Of a DNA stretch of 64,000 nucleotides, positions 8,230-17,102 are shown piece after piece (within the stretch, counting starts at the first letter, position 1; each line of letters opens with the position of its first letter). Source of the DNA: Paenibacillus massiliensis subsp. panacisoli DSM 21345 (GTDB taxonomy: Bacteria; Bacillota; Bacilli; Paenibacillales; Paenibacillaceae); the NCBI RefSeq assembly GCF_000426545.1, contig NZ_AUFO01000010.1, positions 248,001 to 312,000 of the forward strand, in the 5' to 3' direction. The position numbers and the translations under genes were made by a program. The notes under the pieces were generated by a model. The model had not been told where the DNA came from and searched no databases. It saw only the letters and a program-made list of their open reading frames with translations.

Positions 8230-9441
8230 ATGGTACATACGCAATTGTTGGAGCTTGGGCAGTCACTCCAGTCACGCCTTACGACATGGCGAAGAGATTT
8301 CCACCAGCATCCGGAGATCGGATATGAGGAGCTGCGAACCTCGGCTATCGTCGCTGAGCATTTGGAGCGTCTCGGGCTGGAAGTGACCCGTAATGTAGGA
8401 CAGACAGGGGTTGTCGGACTGCTACGAGGAGAGAGTGACGGACCGACGATTGCCCTACGGGCTGATATGGACGCGCTGCCGATCCAGGATCAGAAAGCGG
8501 CTGCGTACAGTTCCCAAACGGAGGGCAAAGCGCATTTGTGCGGGCACGATGCCCATACCTCCATGCTGATGGGTGCAGCTGAGCTGCTCACGGGATTGGG
8601 TAGACCGAAATCCGGCAACATTAAGTTCATATTCCAACCAGCAGAGGAAGGTCTGGCCGGTGCGCGTGCCATGATTCAGGATGGTGCTCTACAGAATCCG
8701 CAGGTCGATGCGATTGCGGGTCTGCATGTGACACCGGGCATGGATACAGGTACCGTTGGTGTAACCAAAGGAGTGGCCTTTGCCTCGGCAGATCCCTTGG
8801 TTATCCGGATATTTGGCAAAGGAGGACATGCTGCACGTCCGCATGAAGGGATTGATGCGATAGCCGTATCGGCTCAGGTCATTACAGCGCTGCAAAATGT
8901 CGCCAGTCGTATGGTAGATCCGCTGGAGCCTGTCGTTGTGACCATCGGCAAGATTACCGGGGGTTACATGGGGACAGCCATTGCTCCAGAGGTCGAGATG
9001 ATCGGTACGGTACGTACCCTGTCACCAGGGCTACGTGCGAAGATGCCTGAGCTGATTGAGCAGGTAGTCAGCGGTGTCTGTGCTTCATTTGGAGCAGGAC
9101 ACGAGGTTGTCTATGGGGATGGCTACCCGCCTGTCGTCAATGATGACGGAATGGTGGATTTCCTTACAGACACGATCAACGGTCTGGACTGGGCCAAGGG
9201 CTGGAGCAGTATCAAGCCGTCTACTGGCGGTGAGGATTTTGCCTTTTATGGAGAACAGATTCCGGGCGTGTTCTTCCGTCTTGGTTCCGGCAATGATGAG
9301 GAACGAACTCGTTATCCGCTTCATCATCCCATGTTCGATCTTGACGAATCGGTTATGCCTTACGGCGTCGGCCTGTTGTCAGCTGTTGCACTAGAGTTTT
9401 TGGCAAGACATACCACACCTCAGAAGGAGCGTGCAAAATGA
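8230..9441 (+). CDS. M20 family amidohydrolase (N-acyl amino acid deacylase-like)
   Basis: A 403-residue M20D-type metallopeptidase. Visible are RADMDALPIQ (residues 77-86), the metal-binding CGHDAHTSM near residue 100, the PAEEG glutamates near residue 138, a dimerisation-domain GKGGHAARPHEG near residue 197, and the C-terminal metal histidine in YPLHHPMFD. Such enzymes remove acyl groups from amino acids or split small conjugates. With sulfur amino acid genes next door, a role on N-acyl-cysteine or methionine derivatives (compare B. subtilis SndA) is possible, but the substrate is inferred. Its TGA overlaps the ATG of the binding protein gene (ATGA), so the two are translationally coupled. 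Confidence 0.88.
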   Translation: MVHTQLLELGQSLQSRLTTWRRDFHQHPEIGYEELRTSAIVAEHLERLGLEVTRNVGQTGVVGLLRGESDGPTIALRADMDALPIQDQKAAAYSSQTEGKAHLCGHDAHTSMLMGAAELLTGLGRPKSGNIKFIFQPAEEGLAGARAMIQDGALQNPQVDAIAGLHVTPGMDTGTVGVTKGVAFASADPLVIRIFGKGGHAARPHEGIDAIAVSAQVITALQNVASRMVDPLEPVVVTIGKITGGYMGTAIAPEVEMIGTVRTLSPGLRAKMPELIEQVVSGVCASFGAGHEVVYGDGYPPVVNDDGMVDFLTDTINGLDWAKGWSSIKPSTGGEDFAFYGEQIPGVFFRLGSGNDEERTRYPLHHPMFDLDESVMPYGVGLLSAVALEFLARHTTPQKERAK

Positions 9442-11000
9442 AAAAGAGACAATGGGCAAGCTTATGGTTAACAGTATTGGCATTGGTGGTCGTCCTGAGC
9501 GCTTGCGGCGGTCAAACGACAAGCCCTGCTACAGATTCAGCAGCGACGGATTCGGGCAGTAGCGAGACAAGCAAGACGCTGACGATTGCTACCTCAACGG
9601 ACATTGAGAGCTTCGATCCGCACAACAATAACAACACAGGTAGTGAAGCGGTACTGGTTAACGTTTTTGATTATTTGGTGAAGAACGACAGCGAGCAGAA
9701 GAAGGTACCGGGGCTTGCTGAATCCTGGGAGCAAGTGGATGATACTACATGGCGCTTCAAGCTGCGTCAAGGCGTAACCTTCCACAATGGTGATCCGTTC
9801 ACTTCCGCAGACGTGAAATTCACAATTGAGCGTGTAGCCAAGGACAGCGCTTTGAAGCAGAACAGCTACTTCAAAAATATCGTTGAGGTCAAGGCTGTAG
9901 ATGAGTACACCGTAGATATCATCACAGACGGACCGGACCCGATCATGCTGAACCGTCTGTCCAAGATGGGCGCAGGCATTTTGCCAGCTAAATATATTGA
10001 AGAAAAAGGTATGGACGAATTTCTGAAGCAGCCAGTGGGTACAGGCCCATACAAGTTCAGCAAATGGAACAAGGATGACCGTGTCGAGCTGGTGAAGAAT
10101 GAGAATTACTTTGGCGATGCGCCTAAATGGGATAGTGTAGTCTTCCGTGTCATTCCTGAAGCATCCACTCGTGTATCTGAATTGCTGGCAGGCGGCGTAG
10201 ACGTAGCGGCGGGCATTCCGTCCACCGACGTAGCTCGCATTGAAGCCGAAGCAGATAAGAAGATTGTCAAAGCGCCAATCCAGCGCGTGCTGCAGCTGAT
10301 CTTCCGCCAGACCGAAGGAAGCATTACAGCAGATCCTAAAGTACGAGAAGCCATTGAACTGGCGATCGACAAGCAAGGCCTGGTAGACAGCATTGCTGGT
10401 GGAGCAGGTATTGTGACCCGTACTTCCGTGACACCAGGTAACTTCGGAGCGGACCCTTCGCTCTACAAGACAACACAGTATGATCAGGACAAAGCACGTG
10501 CGTTGCTGAAGGAAGCAGGCTATGCCGAAGGACAAGCTGAGATGACGATCTCTGTATCTACGGTATATAAGGAGCAAGCCGAGGTTGTAGCAGCTATGCT
10601 GGAGCAGGTTGGCTTCAAGATCAATCTGGATGTATTGGAACCAAGTGCTTTCAGTGAGCGTTACAGCTCCAAGTCCTTCAAGGAGATCTTCATGATCGGA
10701 ATCGGTAACTCCCTGTTCGATGCTTCCAATAACTACAACCGTTATATGCTGGAGGAAGCGAAGGGTGAGTCGGATTACAACAACCCTGAGGTAGAGAAGC
10801 TGCTGCAATCCGCACTGGTGAATATGGACCCTGCTGCTCGTGAGAAAGAGTACCAGCAAGTACAACAAATTTTCTCCGAAGAGCGTCCAGCAGTCTACTT
10901 GTACCAAATGGAAGGTGTGTACGGTACGAACTCCAAAGTGAACTACCAGCCGCGTGTGGATGAAATGTTCTATGCGGACGAGATCACACCTGCACAATAA
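9438..11000 (+). CDS. Family 5 peptide-type ABC transporter substrate-binding lipoprotein
   Basis: A 520-residue extracellular binding protein. The signal peptide ends in a lipobox VLSACGG (Cys near residue 23), giving a diacylglyceryl anchor. The mature protein has the family signatures LAESWEQVDDTTWRFKLRQG and FHNGDPFTSADVKF of DppA/OppA-like proteins. Family 5 members bind peptides, opines, glutathione, nickel complexes or oligosaccharides; the amidohydrolase and peptidase in the same operon suggest peptides or acylated amino acids. A terminator-like hairpin follows it, which would make the binding protein more abundant than the permeases. Confidence 0.9.
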   Translation: MKKRQWASLWLTVLALVVVLSACGGQTTSPATDSAATDSGSSETSKTLTIATSTDIESFDPHNNNNTGSEAVLVNVFDYLVKNDSEQKKVPGLAESWEQVDDTTWRFKLRQGVTFHNGDPFTSADVKFTIERVAKDSALKQNSYFKNIVEVKAVDEYTVDIITDGPDPIMLNRLSKMGAGILPAKYIEEKGMDEFLKQPVGTGPYKFSKWNKDDRVELVKNENYFGDAPKWDSVVFRVIPEASTRVSELLAGGVDVAAGIPSTDVARIEAEADKKIVKAPIQRVLQLIFRQTEGSITADPKVREAIELAIDKQGLVDSIAGGAGIVTRTSVTPGNFGADPSLYKTTQYDQDKARALLKEAGYAEGQAEMTISVSTVYKEQAEVVAAMLEQVGFKINLDVLEPSAFSERYSSKSFKEIFMIGIGNSLFDASNNYNRYMLEEAKGESDYNNPEVEKLLQSALVNMDPAAREKEYQQVQQIFSEERPAVYLYQMEGVYGTNSKVNYQPRVDEMFYADEITPAQ

Positions 11001-11033
11001 TGGCTGACATTACAATTGCATGAATGGCTGGAA

Positions 11034-11068
11034 CCGGGACATTCCTGTTCCGGCCGTTCCTTTTTTTC
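11034..11068 (+). terminator. Intraoperonic attenuator between binding protein and permease genes
   Basis: CCGGGACA pairs with TGTTCCGG (one G-T pair) around a TTCC loop, followed by a run of seven T after CCGTTCC. It stands inside an otherwise collinear operon and probably lets only part of transcription continue into the permeases. Confidence 0.75.
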
Positions 11069-11095
11069 TTATGAGGATAGGAGGTGAACCGGTCT

Positions 11096-12013
11096 TTGGG
11101 GAGATATATTGTAAAATCACTGCTACAGGTCATTCCGGTTCTGCTGATCGTATCCCTGATCGTCTTCGTGCTGGTGAGGGTAACAGGTGATCCGGTTGCC
11201 TTGATGCTGCCAGAGACAGCTACGGCTGAGGATCGGGCGGTGCTTACCCAGGCGCTGGGGCTGGATCAGCCGCTGCATGTGCAGTATGTCAAATTTCTAG
11301 GAGATGCCCTGCAGGGGGACTTCGGGCAATCCTTCCGTTATGGTGAGCCTGCTCTTCGCCTGGTGCTGGAGCGTCTGCCAGCCAGCTTTGAGCTTGCGGC
11401 GGCGGCGATGGTGCTAGCGGTGATCATGGCAATTCCGCTAGGCATTATCTCAGCCGTCAAGCGCAACACCTATACGGATTTGTTGATTTCTACACTGTCG
11501 GTCATCGGTAAGGCGATGCCGAATTTCTGGGTCGGGATTATGCTGATTTTATTGCTTTCCGTCATGTGGGGCGTCTTGCCTGTATCTGGGAGGGGTGGTG
11601 TATCTCATCTGATTTTGCCCGCGTTCACGCTTGGATTCGGATTGGCTGCTCAGATGACGCGACTTCTACGGTCCAGCATGCTCGAAATTCTGAATCAGGA
11701 TTATATCCGTATGGCCCGGAGCAAGGGGCTGTCGAGCTTCGTGATTATCATGAGACATGCCTTTCGCAATGGACTAGTTCCACTGGTTACCATTATCAGT
11801 CTGCAATTCACAAGCTTAATTGGCGGGACGCTGATTACGGAGACTGTATTCTCTTGGCCCGGTCTCGGACAGCTGCTGGTCGTCGCAGTGAACACGCATG
11901 ATATGGCGATCGTACAGGCCGCAGTCTTTGTGATTGCCCTGATTGTTGTTCTGACGAATATTTTGACCGATGTGATCTATCGCTTGCTGGATCCACGGAT
12001 CAAATTCAACTAG
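11096..12013 (+). CDS. Peptide-type ABC transporter permease, DppB/OppB family
   Basis: A six-helix inner membrane permease of about 306 residues with the coupling-helix EAA region ARSKGLSSFVIIMRHAFRNG. The conventional N-terminus GRYIVKSLLQVIPVLL is preceded by a TTG at 11096 lying 11 bases after AGGAGG. The in-frame GTG at 11084 overlaps that same AGGAGG and cannot be served by it, so the TTG start is preferred. It pairs with the DppC-like protein downstream. Confidence 0.88.
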   Translation: MGRYIVKSLLQVIPVLLIVSLIVFVLVRVTGDPVALMLPETATAEDRAVLTQALGLDQPLHVQYVKFLGDALQGDFGQSFRYGEPALRLVLERLPASFELAAAAMVLAVIMAIPLGIISAVKRNTYTDLLISTLSVIGKAMPNFWVGIMLILLLSVMWGVLPVSGRGGVSHLILPAFTLGFGLAAQMTRLLRSSMLEILNQDYIRMARSKGLSSFVIIMRHAFRNGLVPLVTIISLQFTSLIGGTLITETVFSWPGLGQLLVVAVNTHDMAIVQAAVFVIALIVVLTNILTDVIYRLLDPRIKFN

Positions 12014-12029
12014 AGAAAGGTGGAGTACG

Positions 12030-12950
12030 ATGGCAGCTAATGAATTTACCCGCCTAACCTCGCTGCCGGAAGCTCCTGTAGCCCGCCAGCCTGTACGGGG
12101 GTATAGTGTCTGGAAGCAGCTGTGGTCGAGCAAGACGGGGATGCTGGGAGCATGTCTGGTATTTGTGGTCACGCTGATGGCCCTGTTCGCTCCGCTGCTG
12201 ACCCAATACGATCCGGCCGCAGTAGATCCCTTGAATCGGCTCAAGCCTCCAGCCTGGCTGGATGGCGGCTCTGCAGAGCATTGGCTAGGCACAGATAATC
12301 TCGGACGGGATATGTGGAGCCGAATTGTATATGGAGCCAGAGTATCGCTAATCGTCGGAGTTGGTGCCGTACTTGTCTCCGGTGCAATCGGGGCTGTGCT
12401 GGGGCTGCTATCCGGCTTTTATGGAAGATGGCTGGATGCCTTGATTATGCGTGTCGGCGATGCTTTTCTGGCTATTCCGACGATTTTGTTCATGCTGGTA
12501 GTCATGGCGATCGTCGGACCGGGCATTACGACACTCATCTTTGTCATCGGTGTAACGAACTGGGTGTCGTATACACGGATCGTGCGCAGTGAAGTGCTTG
12601 GCGTTAAGGAGCTGGACTATGTTCTCGCGGCAAAGGCCATGGGAGCGAATAACTTTCGGCTGATCTTGCGGCATATTATGCCGAACATCCTGTCTTCCTT
12701 CATTGTCATCTCTGGAATGAACGTGGCGACGACCATCATTATGGAAGCCTCACTCAGCTTTCTTGGCCTTGGTATCAAGCCTCCGGATGTATCCTGGGGT
12801 GGTATGCTTAGCGATGGTCGGCAATACGTAGCTACAAGCTGGTGGGTGGCAACCTTTCCAGGTATCGCTATTACGGTAACGGTGCTGGGGGTTATTTTCC
12901 TGGGTGATTGGCTGCGTGATCTGCTTGACCCGCGTATGGTCAAAGAATAA
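12030..12950 (+). CDS. Peptide-type ABC transporter permease, DppC/OppC family
   Basis: A 306-residue permease with the N-terminal OppC-type segment (residues 25-75 including the first membrane helix) and the PTS-independent signature HWLGTDNLGRDMWSRIVYGA. The EAA loop reads AAKAMGANNFRLILRHIMPN. It forms the heterodimeric channel with the gene 16 bases upstream. No ATPase gene follows; a peptidase gene does. Confidence 0.93.
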   Translation: MAANEFTRLTSLPEAPVARQPVRGYSVWKQLWSSKTGMLGACLVFVVTLMALFAPLLTQYDPAAVDPLNRLKPPAWLDGGSAEHWLGTDNLGRDMWSRIVYGARVSLIVGVGAVLVSGAIGAVLGLLSGFYGRWLDALIMRVGDAFLAIPTILFMLVVMAIVGPGITTLIFVIGVTNWVSYTRIVRSEVLGVKELDYVLAAKAMGANNFRLILRHIMPNILSSFIVISGMNVATTIIMEASLSFLGLGIKPPDVSWGGMLSDGRQYVATSWWVATFPGIAITVTVLGVIFLGDWLRDLLDPRMVKE

Positions 12951-12980
12951 AAGATGCGATAACAGGAAGGAGTGGCAGGA

Positions 12981-15743
12981 ATGAAGAAGCGCCCCATCAT
13001 GCCGGAGGATCTCTACGGCTATCGTTGGCCAAGCCAGCCGACAGTTGCTGCAGACGGCAGTATTGCCTATATCGAGCAGACGGTGGACAGAGAGAATAAT
13101 GCCTACGCGACGAATATTCGTCTCATTGATGCGAAGGGTCATGATCAACCGTTGACTGAAGGCGGAAAGGATTCTTCCCCTGCCTGGTCGCCTGATGGTA
13201 CGAGACTTGCTTTTCTACGGACGGAAGCAGGAGGAAAAGGTCTGTGGACCCTGACAGTAGATGCATCAGAGGGACTCAGCACCACTGAACCGACATTACT
13301 GATTACACCAGACCATAACATTCAGCAATTCATATGGTCTCCTGACGGAAAGTATCTGGCTTTCACACGTAAGGTCGGCTCAGGTCCGGCAGTGACTGCG
13401 GAGACAGGTGCTGCTCATGTTGAATCTGCTCAGAGCCCGTCCGTTCCAGGTCAGTCCAGTCCAAGCGAATCCCATTCGATTCCATCCGAGCTGAGTCAAT
13501 CCAACCAGCAAGAGACTGTTCATAATGGAGCTGTACAGCCTGATTCGCCAAAAACCGGAACAGGTCAGCTGCTGGGTAAGGTATACGATCGTACTACGCC
13601 AAGAGCCGAGGGGAGTGGCTGGTGGGATGGAAAATACAGTCATTTGTTCATCTGTGAGCTTGAGAGCGGTGAAGTAAAACGGCTTACCTATGGAGCCTGG
13701 AATGCAACTGCGCCAGTCTGGTCACCTGATAGTTACAAGCTCGCTTTCGTGTCGAAGCAAGTGGAAGACACCACACTGGATGCGGATTTGCAGTATTTTA
13801 CAGATATTTATGAGACTAACCTCGATGGGGAGCAGCCTCGCAAGATAACCGTATCCGAGCTGCTTATTGAGCAGATTGCCTATGCAGGTGACGGGACGCA
13901 ACTGACACTGCTTGCAAGTGACCGACTCTACGGCAGCGGCAGTCATCTGCGGCTATATCTTGTGCCCGTCGCTGGCGGCAGACCGGAGCTGCTGGCACCA
14001 GAACTGGATATGCAGCTTGGTAATGCGGCATTAAGTGATATGAAGTCTGCTGCGCCTTCCCGCGCACCGCAGATGGATCCTGCAAGTAAGGACCTTGCCG
14101 TCTATGTACCGGGGACCCATGAAGGAACTGTCGACATTTATCGTATTGATAGGGATGGAGTTGTTCGTTCTGTAACCGGGTCCGGGGAGAAGGATATTTA
14201 CCAATACACCCTATCACCGGACGGGACGCAACTGATCACAGCTGCACTGACAGACAAGCTGCCTGCGGAGCTCTACCGGACAGACCTGCATTCAGGTAAA
14301 GTAGAGCGACTGACACGGCTGAATGATGATTATTTTGCCGAATTGGAGGTCATTACTCCAGAACGCTTTAGCTTCACAGCCACGGATGGCTTGACCATTC
14401 AGGGCTGGATCATGTGGCCGGAGCAGCCAACTGAGGCAGTAGCGACATCTGAAAATGCCGGGATACACGGGAAGGTTCCATTAGTCTTGCAGATTCATGG
14501 TGGTCCACATGCGATGTACACGGGAACGTTCAGTCATGAATTACAGACACTGGCGGCTCAAGGCTATGCCGTACTGTGGGTGAATCCGCGTGGTAGCATG
14601 GGCTACGGGCAGGAATTTGCACGAGCCTGTCGCGGAGATGTATGCGGGGGCGATTATCGGGATTTGATGGAAGCCGTCGATGCTGCCCTTGAGCGCTATC
14701 ACTTCCTGGATGCGGATCGGTTGGGCGTTGGTGGCGGCAGTTATGGTGGAGTCATGACTAACTGGATTGTGTCGCAGACGAATCGATTCCGGGCGGCTGT
14801 GAGTCATCGGTCCATTTCGAACTGGATTACGCTATATGGTACAAGTGACATTGGTATTTCCTATGTCGAGGGAGTCGTTGGGGGTAATCCTATTGATGAC
14901 CTGGAGATGCTCTGGTCCAGATCCCCATTGGCGCATGTCCGAAATATCCGAACTCCACTACTGCTACTGCACGGTGAAGCAGACCTGCGTACACCGATTG
15001 CTCAGGCTGATGAGCTTTATACGGCGCTCAAGCGTCATGGCCGGACGACAAGACTCGTACGCTTCCCAGGGTGCAATCATTCGATGCTCAAGAGCGGCAA
15101 GCCATCGCTGCGCGTAGATAATTTTAACCATGTCAATGCTTGGTTCGCACGCTATCTGAATGACGACCCGAATAGTGTAGTAAGTAATAGTGATCATATT
15201 AGTAATCGCGGAACGAATGCTGCTACGACAAACGAGATAGATACCGGTGTAGACCATTCATCCAATTCAGAGCGTGTACGTCTTTCTATTCCGGTAGGGC
15301 TGCTGATGGAGAATATGCTGTCTAGCGGCGAGCCGGTGGAGGTGATCGTTGCTGCTCTTCGTAGCCGTAATCTGGATTCCTTGCTGTCCAAGGTGAAGGA
15401 GCCAGGAATGGATGTGCTTGAACGTCTTCAGACAGCGGAGGAGCTGAAAGAGGATTGGGAGCGAGCTCTACACGAGGGCTACGAGTTCAAATTCCTTCAT
15501 ATTAATGGTGTCAAACGATTGCTTGATTTTCGCTTTGGGCGGAAGGCAGAACGAGACTATATTCAGGATGAGAACTCCCTGCGGCAGCTGTGGCTTCATC
15601 CGCAAGAGCTTGACACGCTCCAGGCTATGCTTCAGCGGCAATGGCAAGTGGTTGAGGAAGAGCGTGAAGTGTTGATTCAGGATGGAATCTCTAATGATGA
15701 GCCTCGGGTATGTGTAACCATCAAGCTGAAAGTCTCCAACTAA
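12981..15743 (+). CDS. S9 family serine peptidase with extra C-terminal region
   Basis: A 920-residue cytosolic-type protein without signal peptide. The N-terminal half is a beta-propeller with WSPDG-type repeats (WSPDGTRLAFLR, WSPDGKYLAFTR), interrupted at about residues 135-200 by a Ser/Pro/Gln-rich insert. The C-terminal half is an alpha/beta hydrolase with S587 in GGGSYGGVMTNW, D668 in HGEADLRTP and H700 in CNHSM, the normal S9C triad spacing. About 195 residues follow the hydrolase domain, starting with a polar linker and continuing as a charged helical region I do not recognise. It likely hydrolyses imported oligopeptides or acylpeptides. AAGGAG supports ATG 12981 over GTG 12972. Confidence 0.88.
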   Translation: MKKRPIMPEDLYGYRWPSQPTVAADGSIAYIEQTVDRENNAYATNIRLIDAKGHDQPLTEGGKDSSPAWSPDGTRLAFLRTEAGGKGLWTLTVDASEGLSTTEPTLLITPDHNIQQFIWSPDGKYLAFTRKVGSGPAVTAETGAAHVESAQSPSVPGQSSPSESHSIPSELSQSNQQETVHNGAVQPDSPKTGTGQLLGKVYDRTTPRAEGSGWWDGKYSHLFICELESGEVKRLTYGAWNATAPVWSPDSYKLAFVSKQVEDTTLDADLQYFTDIYETNLDGEQPRKITVSELLIEQIAYAGDGTQLTLLASDRLYGSGSHLRLYLVPVAGGRPELLAPELDMQLGNAALSDMKSAAPSRAPQMDPASKDLAVYVPGTHEGTVDIYRIDRDGVVRSVTGSGEKDIYQYTLSPDGTQLITAALTDKLPAELYRTDLHSGKVERLTRLNDDYFAELEVITPERFSFTATDGLTIQGWIMWPEQPTEAVATSENAGIHGKVPLVLQIHGGPHAMYTGTFSHELQTLAAQGYAVLWVNPRGSMGYGQEFARACRGDVCGGDYRDLMEAVDAALERYHFLDADRLGVGGGSYGGVMTNWIVSQTNRFRAAVSHRSISNWITLYGTSDIGISYVEGVVGGNPIDDLEMLWSRSPLAHVRNIRTPLLLLHGEADLRTPIAQADELYTALKRHGRTTRLVRFPGCNHSMLKSGKPSLRVDNFNHVNAWFARYLNDDPNSVVSNSDHISNRGTNAATTNEIDTGVDHSSNSERVRLSIPVGLLMENMLSSGEPVEVIVAALRSRNLDSLLSKVKEPGMDVLERLQTAEELKEDWERALHEGYEFKFLHINGVKRLLDFRFGRKAERDYIQDENSLRQLWLHPQELDTLQAMLQRQWQVVEEEREVLIQDGISNDEPRVCVTIKLKVSN

Positions 15744-15794
15744 TAATGCAATAGCAGTATCAGTAGCAGAGATATAAGTACCTGTAGCTGTTTC

Positions 15795-15829
15795 AAATGG
15801 CTTCGTCCGTGTCGTGGGCGAGGCCGTTT
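15795..15829 (+). terminator. Hairpin after S9 peptidase gene
   Basis: AAATGGC pairs with GCCGTTT, with inner CG and CC/GG pairs. The T run is short. It is the likely end of the regulator-to-peptidase operon. Confidence 0.5.
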
Positions 15830-15862
15830 GTCGTAGCAGGGTAGGCGCATGGACCACCCGTA

Positions 15863-15895
15863 AACTACACATGAACTACACATGAACTACACATG
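15863..15895 (+). repeat. Three perfect 11-bp tandem repeats
   Basis: AACTACACATG occurs three times head to tail. The unit equals about one helical turn. No gene or known site is associated. Confidence 0.7.
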
Positions 15896-16205
15896 AACGC
15901 ATAGTCACTACATATCGAATATCAATGGACTACTATGGATGACCATAATTGATACTTGCAGTATATGTGATACGTGCGATGTAGGACTCGGATGTAGAAA
16001 ACACGTATGTAGAAGATGTGTATGCATAAGACACGTAAGTATAAGGCGCGTAAGTATAAGACATATATAGCAGCCTTGCCCATGCATCTTATTGAATATT
16101 CTGAATGGATGATAGATTTATTGAATGAGATATGTTATAGGCCTTATGATATAATCTTTATAATTTACATAGGTGAACTTGGTAAAAGTGAGAGGAGGAA
16201 GAGAG

Positions 16206-16751
16206 ATGACAACCACTTTAGTCATTGAGCCTGCACTGAAGGAGGATTATCCGGCTGTTATCGATGTACTCGTTGCAGGTTATATGCAGTATCAGGAGAC
16301 ATATGAGCAGAAAGAGGCATGGGAGCAATATCTCAAAGAGATCAGAGAATCGGTCCATAATCCAGAGATCAAGGAGCTGTGGGTGGCCAAAATCGAGGAT
16401 CGCATCATTGGAACCGTCCAGCTATTTGAGACGGCAGCGAAAGCTTACGAAGGATTCGAGTCACCGATCCCTTATCCATTCATCCGCCTGCTTGCCGTGC
16501 ATCCTGACTGGAGGGGACATGGTGTAGCTCGTGCCTTACTTCAGCAGTGCGTACATTCCTCCCACGTGTGGAAGCAGCCCTATGTATATCTATATACAGG
16601 TGAGCGGATGGTCCAGGCCATTGGTCTATACGAGAAGTTTGGCTTTGTGAAGGATGAGTTCTACAGCTTCCTTAATAATGGACATCAGGTGCTATGCTAC
16701 CGCTACGAGATTGAAGAGGAGCACGCTGTAGCTTCTGTTAAGCAGGGATAA
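16206..16751 (+). CDS. GNAT family N-acetyltransferase
   Basis: A 181-residue acetyl-CoA-dependent transferase. The cofactor-binding motif is LLAVHPDWRGHGVARALL (about residues 96-113; WRGHGVA is the Q/RxxGxG/A signature), and IGLYEKFGFVKDEF near the end is the usual motif B strand-helix. The acceptor cannot be predicted. GGAGG lies 7 bases before the ATG; an upstream in-frame GTG at 16173 has no such site. It stands alone between terminators. Confidence 0.88.
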   Translation: MTTTLVIEPALKEDYPAVIDVLVAGYMQYQETYEQKEAWEQYLKEIRESVHNPEIKELWVAKIEDRIIGTVQLFETAAKAYEGFESPIPYPFIRLLAVHPDWRGHGVARALLQQCVHSSHVWKQPYVYLYTGERMVQAIGLYEKFGFVKDEFYSFLNNGHQVLCYRYEIEEEHAVASVKQG

Positions 16752-17102
16752 TGATAAGCATTGCCTAGTATGAACATTAAGCTGAGTATAAATCATAGCT
16801 CCGACCATGCCAAATGTTAGCCCTGAGCTTACATGACCAATTCTAGCCCTGAGCTGCATAGTAAAATAATAACCATCAATATGATTCTCTGCTTAGTACA
16901 TGCAACGCAATTGTATGCAGATGGATCTACAGGTAAAGGCACCATTAATTCCGATATTATGGAAAATGGTGCCTGTTCTTTTTATAATAAATACACTATA
17001 TTGATTTTGGAATATTCCACCAGTGGATTCTCGCGATTTATAATTGCAGTTGCAAGACGAATAGTGTGATAAGTAATGGTTAGAAGCGGGAGGAAGAATG
17101 AA
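16752..17102. other. Intergenic region with one terminator
   Basis: The gap holds the acetyltransferase transcript terminator at 16937 and, beyond it, the promoter region of the RDD gene cluster. Direct repeats of TTAGCCCTGAGCT type (16817-16853) precede the terminator. Confidence 0.5.
16937..16984 (+). terminator. Rho-independent terminator
   Basis: AGGCACCATT and AATGGTGCCT form a perfect 10-bp stem with an 18-base loop, followed by GTTCTTTTTAT. Confidence 0.8.

Larger units (their letters stand above)
15744..16205. other. Intergenic region with hairpin and short repeats
   Basis: After the peptidase gene there is a hairpin, three 11-bp repeats, then an AT-rich stretch with GTAAGTATAAG-type repeats around 16035-16065 and the promoter region of the acetyltransferase. 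The short reading frame at 16016-16228 has no ribosome site and is rejected. Confidence 0.5.

Noticed and set aside
9594-10997. Antisense reading frame of 467 codons on the minus strand across the binding protein gene
   Set aside because: The plus-strand frame encodes a complete family 5 binding protein with lipobox; the antisense frame has no ribosome site and reads as a shadow of codon bias.
16833-17069. 78-codon frame between the acetyltransferase and RDD genes
   Set aside because: It spans a perfect terminator hairpin and lacks a ribosome site.
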